Positions 16,501 through 24,414 of a stretch of DNA of 32,139 nucleotides are shown here, piece by piece; position 1 is the stretch's first letter, and each line of letters opens with the position of its first letter. The stretch is from an uncultured Clostridia bacterium (GTDB taxonomy: Bacteria; Bacillota; Clostridia; Oscillospirales; Oscillospiraceae): the NCBI GenBank assembly GCA_947164825.1, contig CAMUYE010000018.1, forward strand, positions 1 to 32,139, given 5' to 3'. The position numbers and the translations under genes are program-made. Under the pieces are notes generated by a model. It was not told the origin of the DNA. It was given only the letters and a program-made list of their open reading frames with translations, and searched no databases.

Positions 16501-18197
16501 ACGGCTACAGCTTCGTCGGCTGGGTCACCGCTTCCTGCGAGAACGTCACCGTCAAGCCCACCGTCCTGACCGGCTCCTACACCCCCGCCGCCAACGTCAC
16601 GCTCTACGCCCTGTACTCCTTCACCGAGGGCAGCGGCGGCGACACCGTCTACCAGCTGGCCGACGCCTTTGAGAACGGCGGCAAGTACATTCTCGTGGCC
16701 TCCGGCGCCGTCTCCGGCACCAGCGGCAAGGCCGTCGGCAACACGGCGGTCACCAGCAGCCACTACCTGACCCCTGTGGCCGTCACCGTCAACAGCGACA
16801 ACACCGTGACCGCCACTTCCACCAACCTGCCCAAGGTCCTGTGGGTCGCCTCCGGCAACAGCACCAACGGCTACACCCTCTACAACGAAGCCGTCGGCAA
16901 GTACATGGGCCTGGATTCCTCCGAGTATCTGGCTCCCACCGCCAGCGGCCTGGCCTGGACCTACACCTCCGACCAGTATCTGGATAACAAGGTGGACAGC
17001 GAGGGCTACTACTACCTGTCCTACTCCTCCAGCTCCACCGTCCGCTACACCACCAGCAAGTCCGGCGCCGTCATCAAGCTCTACAAGGAAACCAGCACCG
17101 GCGCCACCTACTACACCACCGTGATCGGCGAGACCACCCACACCCATACAGCCGCGGCCGCCGTGCAGGAGAACTACGTGGCTCCCAGCTGCACCGCCGC
17201 CGGCAGCTATGACGAGGTCGTCTACTGCGCCACCTGCGGCGAAGAGATGAGCCGCACCCACAAGACCGTTGCCGCCCTGGGCCACAACGCCGGTACGCCC
17301 ATCCAGGAAAACTACGTGGCCCCCACCGAAACCACGGACGGCGGCTACGACACCGTGACCTACTGCACCCGCTGCAATGCCGAGCTGAGCCGTGAGCACA
17401 CCACGCTGCCCGCCACCGGCAGCACCACCTACTACACCGTGACTTTCTCCGTGCCCTCCGGCGTGGCCGCTGTCAGCGCCATGACGGTGGAAGCCGGCGG
17501 CTCCATCACCCTGCCCACCGCAGGCGCTCCGGCCGGTTACACCTTCCTCGGCTGGGTCACCTCCACTGTGAGCGACGCCACCGAGCAGCCCACCACCTAC
17601 ACTGGCACCGTGACGGTCAACGGCAATGTGACGCTGTACGCCCTGTACTCCTACACCGCTTCCTCCGGTTCCGGCGAGACCGGCTACGAGCTCCTGGGTT
17701 CCGCTCCCTCCGACTGGACCGGCAATTACATCATCACCTACGGCACCAGCACCTCCAGCCTCTACGTGCTCAAGGGCCTGTCCGGCAACACCAGATATGA
17801 GTCCACCTCCGCCGGCGGCGCGGTCCTGTACAGCAACGCTGGCATGAGCTACGCCGACGGCATGATGACCGGAGTGGGCAGCGCCTACGTCTGGAACCTG
17901 GCCAAGACCGGCTCCTACTACACCATCAAGAGCGCCAACACCGGCACCTACCTGGCCAACAAGAGCAACTACCTCTACAGCCAGAGCTCTTACAGCTCCA
18001 GCTACTGCCGCTGGACCCTGTCCATGGACAGCTCCGGCAACGTGACCGCCAAGAACACCGGCTCCAGCCGCTATCCCTACCTGAGCTTCTCCAGCAGCAA
18101 GTACTTCATGGTGAACTCCTCCGTGCCCACAGGCCTGTACTTCTGGAAGGAGACCACCACCTCCGGCAGCTCCGTGACCTACTACACCACCGGCTGA
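13572..18197 (+). CDS. Large secreted papain-like (C1A) cysteine protease with InlB-like B-repeats, Cys-pair repeats and three lectin-like modules
   Basis: Signal peptide MKHSLKKVMALLLATILVMTMLPTVAFA; QNPYGTCWTFG (Cys codon 13890), NHAVTVVGWDD (His codon 14406), KNSWASSWG (Asn codon 14502); repeats YSFVGWxT...VTLYALY (x3) and LKGLSGNTxYES...NYLYSxSSYSSSYCxW. Confidence 0.93.
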   Translation: MKHSLKKVMALLLATILVMTMLPTVAFAGNGIAGEGRADDARIPNDYIPFVRHGSSAVSDAYARGDMATYRQLSGCSATRGTLPSSYDSRDYGYITSVKNQNPYGTCWTFGTMAPIEAYMIKHGIINKATGAAATTSMDLSEYHLAWFTYTNAYDAEGMLTGDKTTAKTDSSASSYLDRGGNYALATYTLMRWEGAASESTSALAYSNASTSGLNSQYAYAYNVAHVTDATWINVSDQDAVKQAIMEYGAGTISYYHSDSYLNTSTYAYYYNAGTSSNHAVTVVGWDDNYAVSNFKSGKRPSNPGAWIIKNSWASSWGKNGYFYLSYEDTSVVNGACCFYKVAAEDNYAHCYQYDGTANVVNYQSMGNNCQIANIFTANGTQSLKAVALSPWDEATTYTLYIYTGLSSDTNPTSGTLACTQTGYLPYSGYFTIPLDQSVSLTNGEKFSVVFKLSTPEPDPDENNTYVHIPYDATSSDVSWVTFTHTNHGNTSYYKEANGSWTNVPNNGDFRIKAYTDDASYTVTAVSNNTSYGTVSVNGNKITASPKTGYYVSDAQVTSGTATVSINGNVITVNASSDCTVKVIFAVKPQYTVTYKALGSTLSTATAYVQDVINLPATATAVDGYSFVGWTTSTVAETTVKPEYYAPGAEYTVTGNATLYALYTRSEGSGEIVYEIVSEPITDWAGKYVVTCGKDSSMLVLKGLSGNTSYESSSAGGAASFSGTGMTLDNGVLKNVGSAYIFEAASADGGWSLKNASTGTYLGSYNSYLYSRSSYSSSYCVWSLEYDTYNICMKVSNAASSSYPYLVKGSNSYFVINSGYTTNKTQLWKQTTASTTYYNTNPSATHTHTAAAAVQENYVAPTCTAAGSYDEVVYCSSCGEEMSRTAKTVAALGHNAGSPVQENYVAPTETTDGGYDTVTYCTRCSAELSRTHTTLPATGPTVYYTVSFSVPNGVTSPASQTVAAGGSVTLPTAGAPDGYSFVGWVTASCENVTVKPTVLTGSYTPAANVTLYALYSFTEGSGGDTVYQLADAFENGGKYILVASGAVSGTSGKAVGNTAVTSSHYLTPVAVTVNSDNTVTATSTNLPKVLWVASGNSTNGYTLYNEAVGKYMGLDSSEYLAPTASGLAWTYTSDQYLDNKVDSEGYYYLSYSSSSTVRYTTSKSGAVIKLYKETSTGATYYTTVIGETTHTHTAAAAVQENYVAPSCTAAGSYDEVVYCATCGEEMSRTHKTVAALGHNAGTPIQENYVAPTETTDGGYDTVTYCTRCNAELSREHTTLPATGSTTYYTVTFSVPSGVAAVSAMTVEAGGSITLPTAGAPAGYTFLGWVTSTVSDATEQPTTYTGTVTVNGNVTLYALYSYTASSGSGETGYELLGSAPSDWTGNYIITYGTSTSSLYVLKGLSGNTRYESTSAGGAVLYSNAGMSYADGMMTGVGSAYVWNLAKTGSYYTIKSANTGTYLANKSNYLYSQSSYSSSYCRWTLSMDSSGNVTAKNTGSSRYPYLSFSSSKYFMVNSSVPTGLYFWKETTTSGSSVTYYTTG
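16104..16388 (+). repeat. 285-bp direct repeat copy 1 inside the protease gene (Cys-pair module THTHTAAAAVQENYVAP...LPATG)
   Basis: Near-identical to 17136-17420, offset 1032 bp (in frame). Confidence 0.9.
17136..17420 (+). repeat. 285-bp direct repeat copy 2 inside the protease gene
   Basis: Near-identical to 16104-16388. Confidence 0.9.
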
Positions 18198-18256
18198 TCC
18201 GGGAAGAACGCAAAGAAGCCTCCCTGACGCAGGGAAACGAAGCCCCATACTCGCAG

Positions 18257-18289
18257 CGCCCGCCGCAATCCCTGCGGCGGGCGTTTTTT
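18257..18289 (+). terminator. Rho-independent terminator after the protease gene
   Basis: cgcccgccgc-aatccct-gcggcgggcg-TTTTTT. Confidence 0.9.
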
Positions 18290-18341
18290 GTTTCTCAGAA
18301 GCTTGTCGTTTTTTGTTGCATTATTTTCGAAGATGTGTTAA

Positions 18342-18347
18342 TATAAT
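18342..18347 (+). promoter_or_regulatory. Candidate -10 box of the lipid operon promoter (no good -35)
   Basis: TATAAT, 6 nt upstream of an ATG at 18354; AT-rich upstream. Confidence 0.5.
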
Positions 18348-18353
18348 ACGAGT

Positions 18354-18440
18354 ATGAAAAAACTGATCGATGAGCCGGTTCGCCGCCGCTTCGGCGCCTG
18401 CCGCGCATCGGATTACGAAACCCGGAGAAGACTGTTATGA
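18354..18440 (+). CDS. Candidate 28-aa small/leader ORF MKKLIDEPVRRRFGACRASDYETRRRLL
   Basis: Stop TGA (18438-18440) overlaps the ligase ATG (18437-18439); ATG sits at the expected transcription start. Confidence 0.3.
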   Translation: MKKLIDEPVRRRFGACRASDYETRRRLL

Positions 18441-20365
18441 CGGACTATCAGATCGGCGGCGCAAAAACCATCAACTCCTTTGTTGCGGAAAAGCTGCAGG
18501 CCTTCCGGGACCAGGGGCTCCGCTTCGAGACCCTGTTCGCGCTGATGTTCCGGGAGCGCGACAACGTGCTGTACGAACGCAGCGTCGGCTGGAAGATCGA
18601 AAGCACGACCTACGCGGAGGCAAAGGAACACGCCGAACAGAGAGCCGCCCGCCTGCGCTCGAAGCTTCCCGGACTGGAGCAGGACTCCGTGGTGGGCCTG
18701 TATCTGGACAACAGTCTGGCCTGGATCGAGTGCTTCTGGGCCATTCTGATCGCGGGCTTCCGCCCTCTGCTGATGAATCTTCGGCTGGATCGCCGTCTGC
18801 TGGAGCAGACTCTGGCGGACACCGGCTGCTGTGCCGTGATCGCCGAAGGTACGGCCTTCTCCTGCCCGACCCTGTCTCCGGCGGAGCTGGAAGGGGAGGG
18901 GCTGCCCGTTCCCGGCGTGCCCTTCGGGACGGAGCTTATGGTCATGTCCTCGGGCACCTCGGAGCACGTCAAGGTCTGCGCCTACAGCGCCGAGGAGTTC
19001 TATTATCAGATCTGCGACAGCTATGCCATCGTCCGGGAATGCCGCCGGATCAAGCGCCATTATGACGGGAAATTGAAGCTGCTGGCGTTTTTGCCCTTCT
19101 ATCACGTCTTTGGCCTGATTGCCATGTATATCTGGTTCGGGTTCTTCTCCCGCACTTTTGTCCACCTGCCGGATCTGGCGCCGGAGACCATCGTCAATAC
19201 GATCCGGCGGCATAAGGTGACCCATATCTTCGCGGTCCCCCTCTTCTGGGAGAAGGTCTATGAGCAGGCCCTCCGCGGCATCCGGGATCGGGGCGGGGAG
19301 ACCCTTGCCCGCTTCGAGCGGGGCGTGAAGCTCTGGGAAAAGCTTCCCGCGCCTGTTGCCGAAGCCTTCTCGAAGCGCGCCTTCCGGGAGGTCCGTGAAA
19401 AGCTCTTCGGCGAAAGCGTCCAGTTTATGATCACCGGCGGAAGCATGATCGACCCGAAGATCCTGCGCTTTTTCAACGCCATCGGCTACCGCCTTGCCAA
19501 CGGGTACGGCATGACGGAGATCGGCATCACCTCCGTGGAGCTCTCCGCTTCCCACCGCTGGCTTTGCGGCGGCTTTGTGGGCGGACCCATGCGCTGCGCG
19601 GAGTACCGCCTGGCCGAGGACGGGGAGCTGCTGGTCCGGGGGCAGGTTATCGCCCGCCGCGTGCTGACCGAGGGGCTGTGGACCGAACCCGACGGCTGGT
19701 TCCATACCCGGGACCTGGCAGTCTGCGAAAATGGCCACTACCGCCTGCTGGGCCGCAAGGACGATCTGATCGTGGGCCCCGGCGGCGAGAATCTGAACCC
19801 CAATCTGCTGGAGCCCCTGCTCCAGCCCGTCGGCTGCGGCCCTGTCTGCCTCATCGGCAGCAAGCGGAGCGGCAAGACCGCCCCCGTCCTCCTCGTGCCC
19901 GCCGACGGCCTGGCTTCCACCCGGGAGCTGGAGGCGCTGAAACAGGATGCGGCTGCCCGGATCGAGGCCGCCGGACTCCGGGGCGAGATCGCGAAGGTCG
20001 CCCTCGTACCGGGGCCGCTGATGCTGCCGGAGGAATTCAAGCTCAACCGTCTGCGCCTGGCCCGGGCCTATGATTCCGGTGAACTTCGGGAGACGGATCC
20101 CGCCCTGCGGGGGGAAGGCGTGTCGAAGGATGCGCTGCTGCAGCGGATTACAGCCTGCTTTGCCAAAGCGCTCTGCGCCGAGGCAGGGGAGATCGGGGCG
20201 GACCAGGACTTCTTCCTGGACCTGGGCGGCACCAGTCTGGACTACTTCGCCCTGCGGGCAGAGCTGCAGGATGAACTTGGCGTGTCCTTCCCCATGGAGA
20301 GCGCCGAGCTGCACACTGTCCGCCAGTTTGCCGACTATCTACGAAACCACCGGGAGATCGGATGA
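18437..20365 (+). CDS. AMP-binding acyl ligase (acyl-ACP synthetase-like) with C-terminal carrier (ACP/PCP) domain
   Basis: FLPFYHVFGL, NGYGMTEIGI, GWFHTRDLAVCENGHYRLLGRKDDLIVGPGGENLNP; C-terminal carrier DFFLDLGGTSLDYFALRAELQDELGVSF. Confidence 0.9.
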   Translation: MTDYQIGGAKTINSFVAEKLQAFRDQGLRFETLFALMFRERDNVLYERSVGWKIESTTYAEAKEHAEQRAARLRSKLPGLEQDSVVGLYLDNSLAWIECFWAILIAGFRPLLMNLRLDRRLLEQTLADTGCCAVIAEGTAFSCPTLSPAELEGEGLPVPGVPFGTELMVMSSGTSEHVKVCAYSAEEFYYQICDSYAIVRECRRIKRHYDGKLKLLAFLPFYHVFGLIAMYIWFGFFSRTFVHLPDLAPETIVNTIRRHKVTHIFAVPLFWEKVYEQALRGIRDRGGETLARFERGVKLWEKLPAPVAEAFSKRAFREVREKLFGESVQFMITGGSMIDPKILRFFNAIGYRLANGYGMTEIGITSVELSASHRWLCGGFVGGPMRCAEYRLAEDGELLVRGQVIARRVLTEGLWTEPDGWFHTRDLAVCENGHYRLLGRKDDLIVGPGGENLNPNLLEPLLQPVGCGPVCLIGSKRSGKTAPVLLVPADGLASTRELEALKQDAAARIEAAGLRGEIAKVALVPGPLMLPEEFKLNRLRLARAYDSGELRETDPALRGEGVSKDALLQRITACFAKALCAEAGEIGADQDFFLDLGGTSLDYFALRAELQDELGVSFPMESAELHTVRQFADYLRNHREIG

Positions 20366-20368
20366 CCC

Positions 20369-21010
20369 ATGTTTTTGATTCGCTTTTGGCATGCCTTCAC
20401 CAAGCTGACCGGCTGGCCGGTGCAGTTCTTCTGCTTCCGCACGAAGCTGTATTATGAAGACCGTTCCGTCCAGGGACGGCATATCCGGGGGCCGGCCATT
20501 CTGATATCCAACCATACCGCGGTCTACGACTTCGCGGTGTATATGTTCGTGTTCTGGACCAGGACCCTGCGCTGCCAGATGGCGGAGCTGCTCTTTGACA
20601 TGCCCATGCTCGGGCGGCTCCTGCGGCATCTGGGGGGCATCCGGGTGGACCGAACGGGCTACGACTTCGGTTTTTTGAATCAGTCCCGGGAGATCCTGGA
20701 ACAGGGCGGCGTGGTGGAGATTTTCCCCGAGAGCCGCATCCCCCGGCCCGACGAGCCCAGGCCCCTGGAGTTCAAGGTCAGCGCGGCCTGGCTGGCGCTG
20801 GCTACCGGCGTGCCGGTGATCCCCGTGGTCACCAACGGCTCCTATTTTAACCGCCAACGGGCCCGGGTTCTCATCGGCAAGCCGCTGCTGGCCTCCGATC
20901 TCACGGAGGATGGCCTGGACGAAAAAGAGAACCTGCGCCTCGTTTCCGAACGGTTCCGGGAACGCATCATGGAATTGGAGAAGCTTCTCAATGAACAAAC
21001 AAGCAAATAA
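20369..21010 (+). CDS. PlsC-type lysophospholipid acyltransferase 1
   Basis: HX4D motif NHTAVYDF; FPESRIP; IPVVTNGSYF. Confidence 0.88.
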   Translation: MFLIRFWHAFTKLTGWPVQFFCFRTKLYYEDRSVQGRHIRGPAILISNHTAVYDFAVYMFVFWTRTLRCQMAELLFDMPMLGRLLRHLGGIRVDRTGYDFGFLNQSREILEQGGVVEIFPESRIPRPDEPRPLEFKVSAAWLALATGVPVIPVVTNGSYFNRQRARVLIGKPLLASDLTEDGLDEKENLRLVSERFRERIMELEKLLNEQTSK

Positions 21011-21662
21011 AGCGAAGCCCGTTTCGTTTCGCTATCTGTTTTACGACTTCGTAAAACTGACGGCCGCTCTGCCTGGCTTGATCTGGCTTCGCCCGAAGTG
21101 GATCTTCGAGAGTCCCGCCGCGAGAAAGCGGATCCGGGGCGGCTGCGTCGTGATCGCCAACCACGCCGGTTTTTTGGATCCGGTCTACGTGATGTTCGCG
21201 ATCTGGTATCGGCGGCACCGCTTCGTCTGCGACAAGCTGTTCTTCCAGGGGAAAAAGCGCTGGCTCTTTCAGGGCTTCCGCTGTATCCCCGTTGACCGGG
21301 AAAACTTCGGCATGGACTCCATGCGGAAGATCACCGGGGAGCTGCGCGGCGGTTCGCTGGTCTCGATCTTCCCTGAGGGACATATTTCCCAGGAGGGCGA
21401 GGGGGGACTGGCTTCCTTCAAGTCCGGCATGGTGCTGATGGCCCTCCAGGGCAAAGCGCCCATTGTGCCGGTCTACTGCTGCCAGAAGCCGCATGTTTAC
21501 AGTCGGCTGCGCATCGCCATCGGCGAGCCCATCAACATCATGGAACGCTACGGTTCCCGCCCCTCTCTGCCTCAGATCGAAGGCATCGTCGAAGATCTGC
21601 GGGCAAAGGAGGAGGAACTGATCGCTTTAGTCAATACTAAGAGGAGGATAAAAGAGAAATGA
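20991..21662 (+). CDS. PlsC-type lysophospholipid acyltransferase 2
   Basis: HX4D motif NHAGFLDP; FPEGHISQEGEGGLASFKSGMVLMAL; start at ATG 20991, overlapping the previous gene by 20 nt. Confidence 0.9.
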   Translation: MNKQANKAKPVSFRYLFYDFVKLTAALPGLIWLRPKWIFESPAARKRIRGGCVVIANHAGFLDPVYVMFAIWYRRHRFVCDKLFFQGKKRWLFQGFRCIPVDRENFGMDSMRKITGELRGGSLVSIFPEGHISQEGEGGLASFKSGMVLMALQGKAPIVPVYCCQKPHVYSRLRIAIGEPINIMERYGSRPSLPQIEGIVEDLRAKEEELIALVNTKRRIKEK

Positions 21663-23179
21663 TCGTCACGACCAAGGAAGCTTTCCGGAAATACACGGAC
21701 GAAGCGCAGTTTGCCCGCATCGTCGAGATGGATACGGTCTCCGAGATGTGGACGCGCTGCCTGGCCGACTACGCGGAGCTGCCCGCCATCGTGGACGGCG
21801 GCGTGAGCCGGAGCTATGCGGAGCTGGAGCGGGATGCGGCCGGCTTCCGTACCCTGCTGGATCAAGCCGGGGCAGGGGAGCGCGTCGCCATCTTCGCGGC
21901 AAACTCCTACGATTTTGTCAAGGCCTATCTGGCTGTCGTCACCACGGGCCGCACGGCGGCGATTTTCCCGGCCCATCTGGACGCGGGCGCTGTGTTTGGC
22001 TGCTGCATGATGTTTGGCGTGTCCGCTCTGATCTATCAGCCGAGCTTCAGCGAGCGGCTGGAGCTGCTTCGCCAGCGCAGACCCGACCTGAAGCTGCTGC
22101 CCGCCGACGCCCTCTGCGAGGAAAAGACCCCCCACCGGGCCTGTGAGGCCAAGACGCCCTGTGCCATCGTCTTTACCGGCGGCACCAGCGGCAAGAGCAA
22201 GGGTGCGCTGCTCTCCAACCAGGCGGTCATGCAGGGCACGGTCAACGGCTGCTACGGGTACCCCGACGTGTTTGAGCAGCGCTATCTGCTGATCCTGCCC
22301 CTGTCCCACGTCTTCGGCCTGATCCGCAACCTGATGACCAGCCTCTACACCGGCAGTACGCTGTGGATCTGCCGCGACAACAAAGAGATGTTCCGGGACA
22401 TCGCCATGTTCAAGCCCACGATCCTGGTCATGGTACCGGCTCTGGCGGAAATGGCTCTGACCCTGTCCAAGAAGTTCAAGCGCAATATGCTCGGCGACGA
22501 TCTGAAGTGCATCATCTGCGGCGCCGCGCCGGTCTCTCCTTTCCTGATCGCCGAGTACGACAAGATCGGGGTCAAGCTCCTTGCGGGCTACGGACTGACC
22601 GAATCGGCCAACCTGGTTTCCGGAAACCCGGAGAGCCTGACCAAGCCCGAGTCTGTGGGCATTCCCTATCCGAACCAGGAGCTCCGGATCGAAAACGGGG
22701 AACTCTGGCTCAAGGGCAAAAACATGATGGAGGGCTACGTGGGGACGGAGGAGCCCGACGCCTACAGCGACGGCTGGTTCCGTACCGGCGACCTGGTTCG
22801 CATGGACGAGGACGGGTACCTCTACATCACCGGCCGCATCAAGGAGATCATCGTTCTGCCCAACGGCGAGAACGTCTCTCCCGCGGAAGTCGAGGCCCAT
22901 TTCAACACGCTGGCGCTGATCCAGGACTCCCAGGTTTTTGAAGACCGGAGCGAGCTCGGCGCGCCGATCCTCGCCCTTGAGGTGGTGCTGCGGCCCACCG
23001 AGCTGGCCCAGCTTCCCGAGGAAGAGCGCCGGGCGAAGGCGGTGGCACAGCTGGAGGAGATCAACCGCAGCCTGCCAGGTTGGATGCAGGTTTCCAAAAT
23101 CACCGTCCGGGACAGCGATTTCAAGCGCACGCCGGCTATGAAGATTGTGAGATATCATTATGGAACTGACAAGAACTGA
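21659..23179 (+). CDS. AMP-binding acyl ligase 2 (acyl-CoA/acyl-ACP synthetase-like)
   Basis: P-loop FTGGTSGKSKGALLSN, LLAGYGLTES, GWFRTGDLVRMDEDGYLYITGRIKEIIVLPNGENVSP, C-terminal FKRTPAMKIVR. Confidence 0.93.
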   Translation: MIVTTKEAFRKYTDEAQFARIVEMDTVSEMWTRCLADYAELPAIVDGGVSRSYAELERDAAGFRTLLDQAGAGERVAIFAANSYDFVKAYLAVVTTGRTAAIFPAHLDAGAVFGCCMMFGVSALIYQPSFSERLELLRQRRPDLKLLPADALCEEKTPHRACEAKTPCAIVFTGGTSGKSKGALLSNQAVMQGTVNGCYGYPDVFEQRYLLILPLSHVFGLIRNLMTSLYTGSTLWICRDNKEMFRDIAMFKPTILVMVPALAEMALTLSKKFKRNMLGDDLKCIICGAAPVSPFLIAEYDKIGVKLLAGYGLTESANLVSGNPESLTKPESVGIPYPNQELRIENGELWLKGKNMMEGYVGTEEPDAYSDGWFRTGDLVRMDEDGYLYITGRIKEIIVLPNGENVSPAEVEAHFNTLALIQDSQVFEDRSELGAPILALEVVLRPTELAQLPEEERRAKAVAQLEEINRSLPGWMQVSKITVRDSDFKRTPAMKIVRYHYGTDKN

Positions 23180-23417
23180 AATCACCGAACGGCTGCGGGA
23201 GATCCTGCTGGCAGCCGACGACCGGAACCGTGACGTGGTGGCCGCCTGTACGGAGGATTCCCGCCTCGTTGCCGACCTGGGCTTCACCTCGGTCAGCATG
23301 CTCTACATGGTCATTGCCATCGAGGAGGAATTCAATATCCGATTCGAAAACGTCGGTGTCGCTGACTTCAACACCCTGGGCGAGGTCATCGACTACATCG
23401 AAGCGCAGCTGAAGTAG
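23160..23417 (+). CDS. Stand-alone acyl carrier protein
   Basis: 85 aa; phosphopantetheine site DLGFTSVSMLYMVIAIEEEFNIRF; 20-nt overlap with the upstream ligase. Confidence 0.88.
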   Translation: MELTRTEITERLREILLAADDRNRDVVAACTEDSRLVADLGFTSVSMLYMVIAIEEEFNIRFENVGVADFNTLGEVIDYIEAQLK

Positions 23418-23426
23418 AGATCCGCC

Positions 23427-24401
23427 ATGATCGTTCTGTACATATTGCTGGGTCTGGCGGCACTCTATCTGGTGTTTGTGTTCGGACCGGCTGCCGTCGC
23501 CTCCAAGGTCATTTTTTCCCGCGGGACGGGGACGGAGTTCGACCGGGCCATCGCGCCGGAGGGAGATTTTGCCTGCTATGCGGAACAGCTCCGCGCCGGA
23601 CGGGATCTGCTGTACGCCGAAGGGCTTCGGGAAGTATCCGTTTCCTCTGAAGACGGACTCCGGCTCGCTGCGGACTACCGGGACGCCCACTCCGCATATA
23701 CGGCGATCCTGCTGCACGGCTACCATTCCGATCCCATGCTGAACGTCTCCGTTCAGGGCGCCTGCTTCGCGAAACGCGGCTACAATATTCTGATCCCGGA
23801 TCAGCGCGCCCACGGCCGCAGCGGGGGAGAGCGGACCGGACTCGGAATTCTGGAGCAGGAGGACCTGCTGACCTGGACGCGCTGGCTCCTGGCGGAGACC
23901 TCCACGCGGCGGATCGTCGTCTACGGCGTCTCCATGGGCGCGGCGACGACAGCTTACGCCTCCGATCGGCTGGATCCCCAGACTGTGGCAGCCATCGTCC
24001 TCGACTGCGGCTTTGATTCGCCGGATTCTCAGATCCGGAGGGAATGCGTGAAGCGGCATCTTCCTCCCTTCCTGATGATGCCGGTCATCCGGCTGCTGGC
24101 GAAACGCCGGTTGGGCAGGGACATCCGCTGCTCTGTGCACGATTCCCTCTCCCGAACCACGATCCCGGCCTATTTCCTGCACGGCACCCGGGACCAGACC
24201 GTACTCTGGACGGAAGGCCGCGCCGCCTTTGAAGCCTGCGCTTCCAAAAAATCGTTCTATTCCGTGGCCGGAGTCGGCCACGCCGCTGCGTTCCTGAAGG
24301 ATCCTGAGCGGGCCGAAGAAGCCCTCTTTGCGTTCCTGGAAGAGGTCGATCCCTCCGCGGGACGGCCGCATATAAGCGTCAACCAAACAAATCAAGCATA
24401 A
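23427..24401 (+). CDS. Membrane-anchored alpha/beta hydrolase (Ser nucleophile)
   Basis: N-terminal TM MIVLYILLGLAALYLVFVFG; LLHGYHSDPM, DQRAHGRSGGER, GVSMGAATTAYAS, GTRDQTVLW, VGHAAAF. Confidence 0.88.
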   Translation: MIVLYILLGLAALYLVFVFGPAAVASKVIFSRGTGTEFDRAIAPEGDFACYAEQLRAGRDLLYAEGLREVSVSSEDGLRLAADYRDAHSAYTAILLHGYHSDPMLNVSVQGACFAKRGYNILIPDQRAHGRSGGERTGLGILEQEDLLTWTRWLLAETSTRRIVVYGVSMGAATTAYASDRLDPQTVAAIVLDCGFDSPDSQIRRECVKRHLPPFLMMPVIRLLAKRRLGRDIRCSVHDSLSRTTIPAYFLHGTRDQTVLWTEGRAAFEACASKKSFYSVAGVGHAAAFLKDPERAEEALFAFLEEVDPSAGRPHISVNQTNQA

Positions 24402-24414
24402 TCAGGAGGAGAAA

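Noticed and set aside
16374-17420. LPATG motifs (16374-16388 and 17406-17420) as sortase signals in the protease
   Set aside because: Internal, repeated as part of the duplicated module, and not followed by a hydrophobic helix and basic tail at the C-terminus
13482-18248. 1588-aa ORF on the minus strand covering the whole protease gene
   Set aside because: Low-complexity Gly/Val/Ala-rich shadow ORF produced by the heavy C-ending codon bias of the true plus-strand gene; no family motifs
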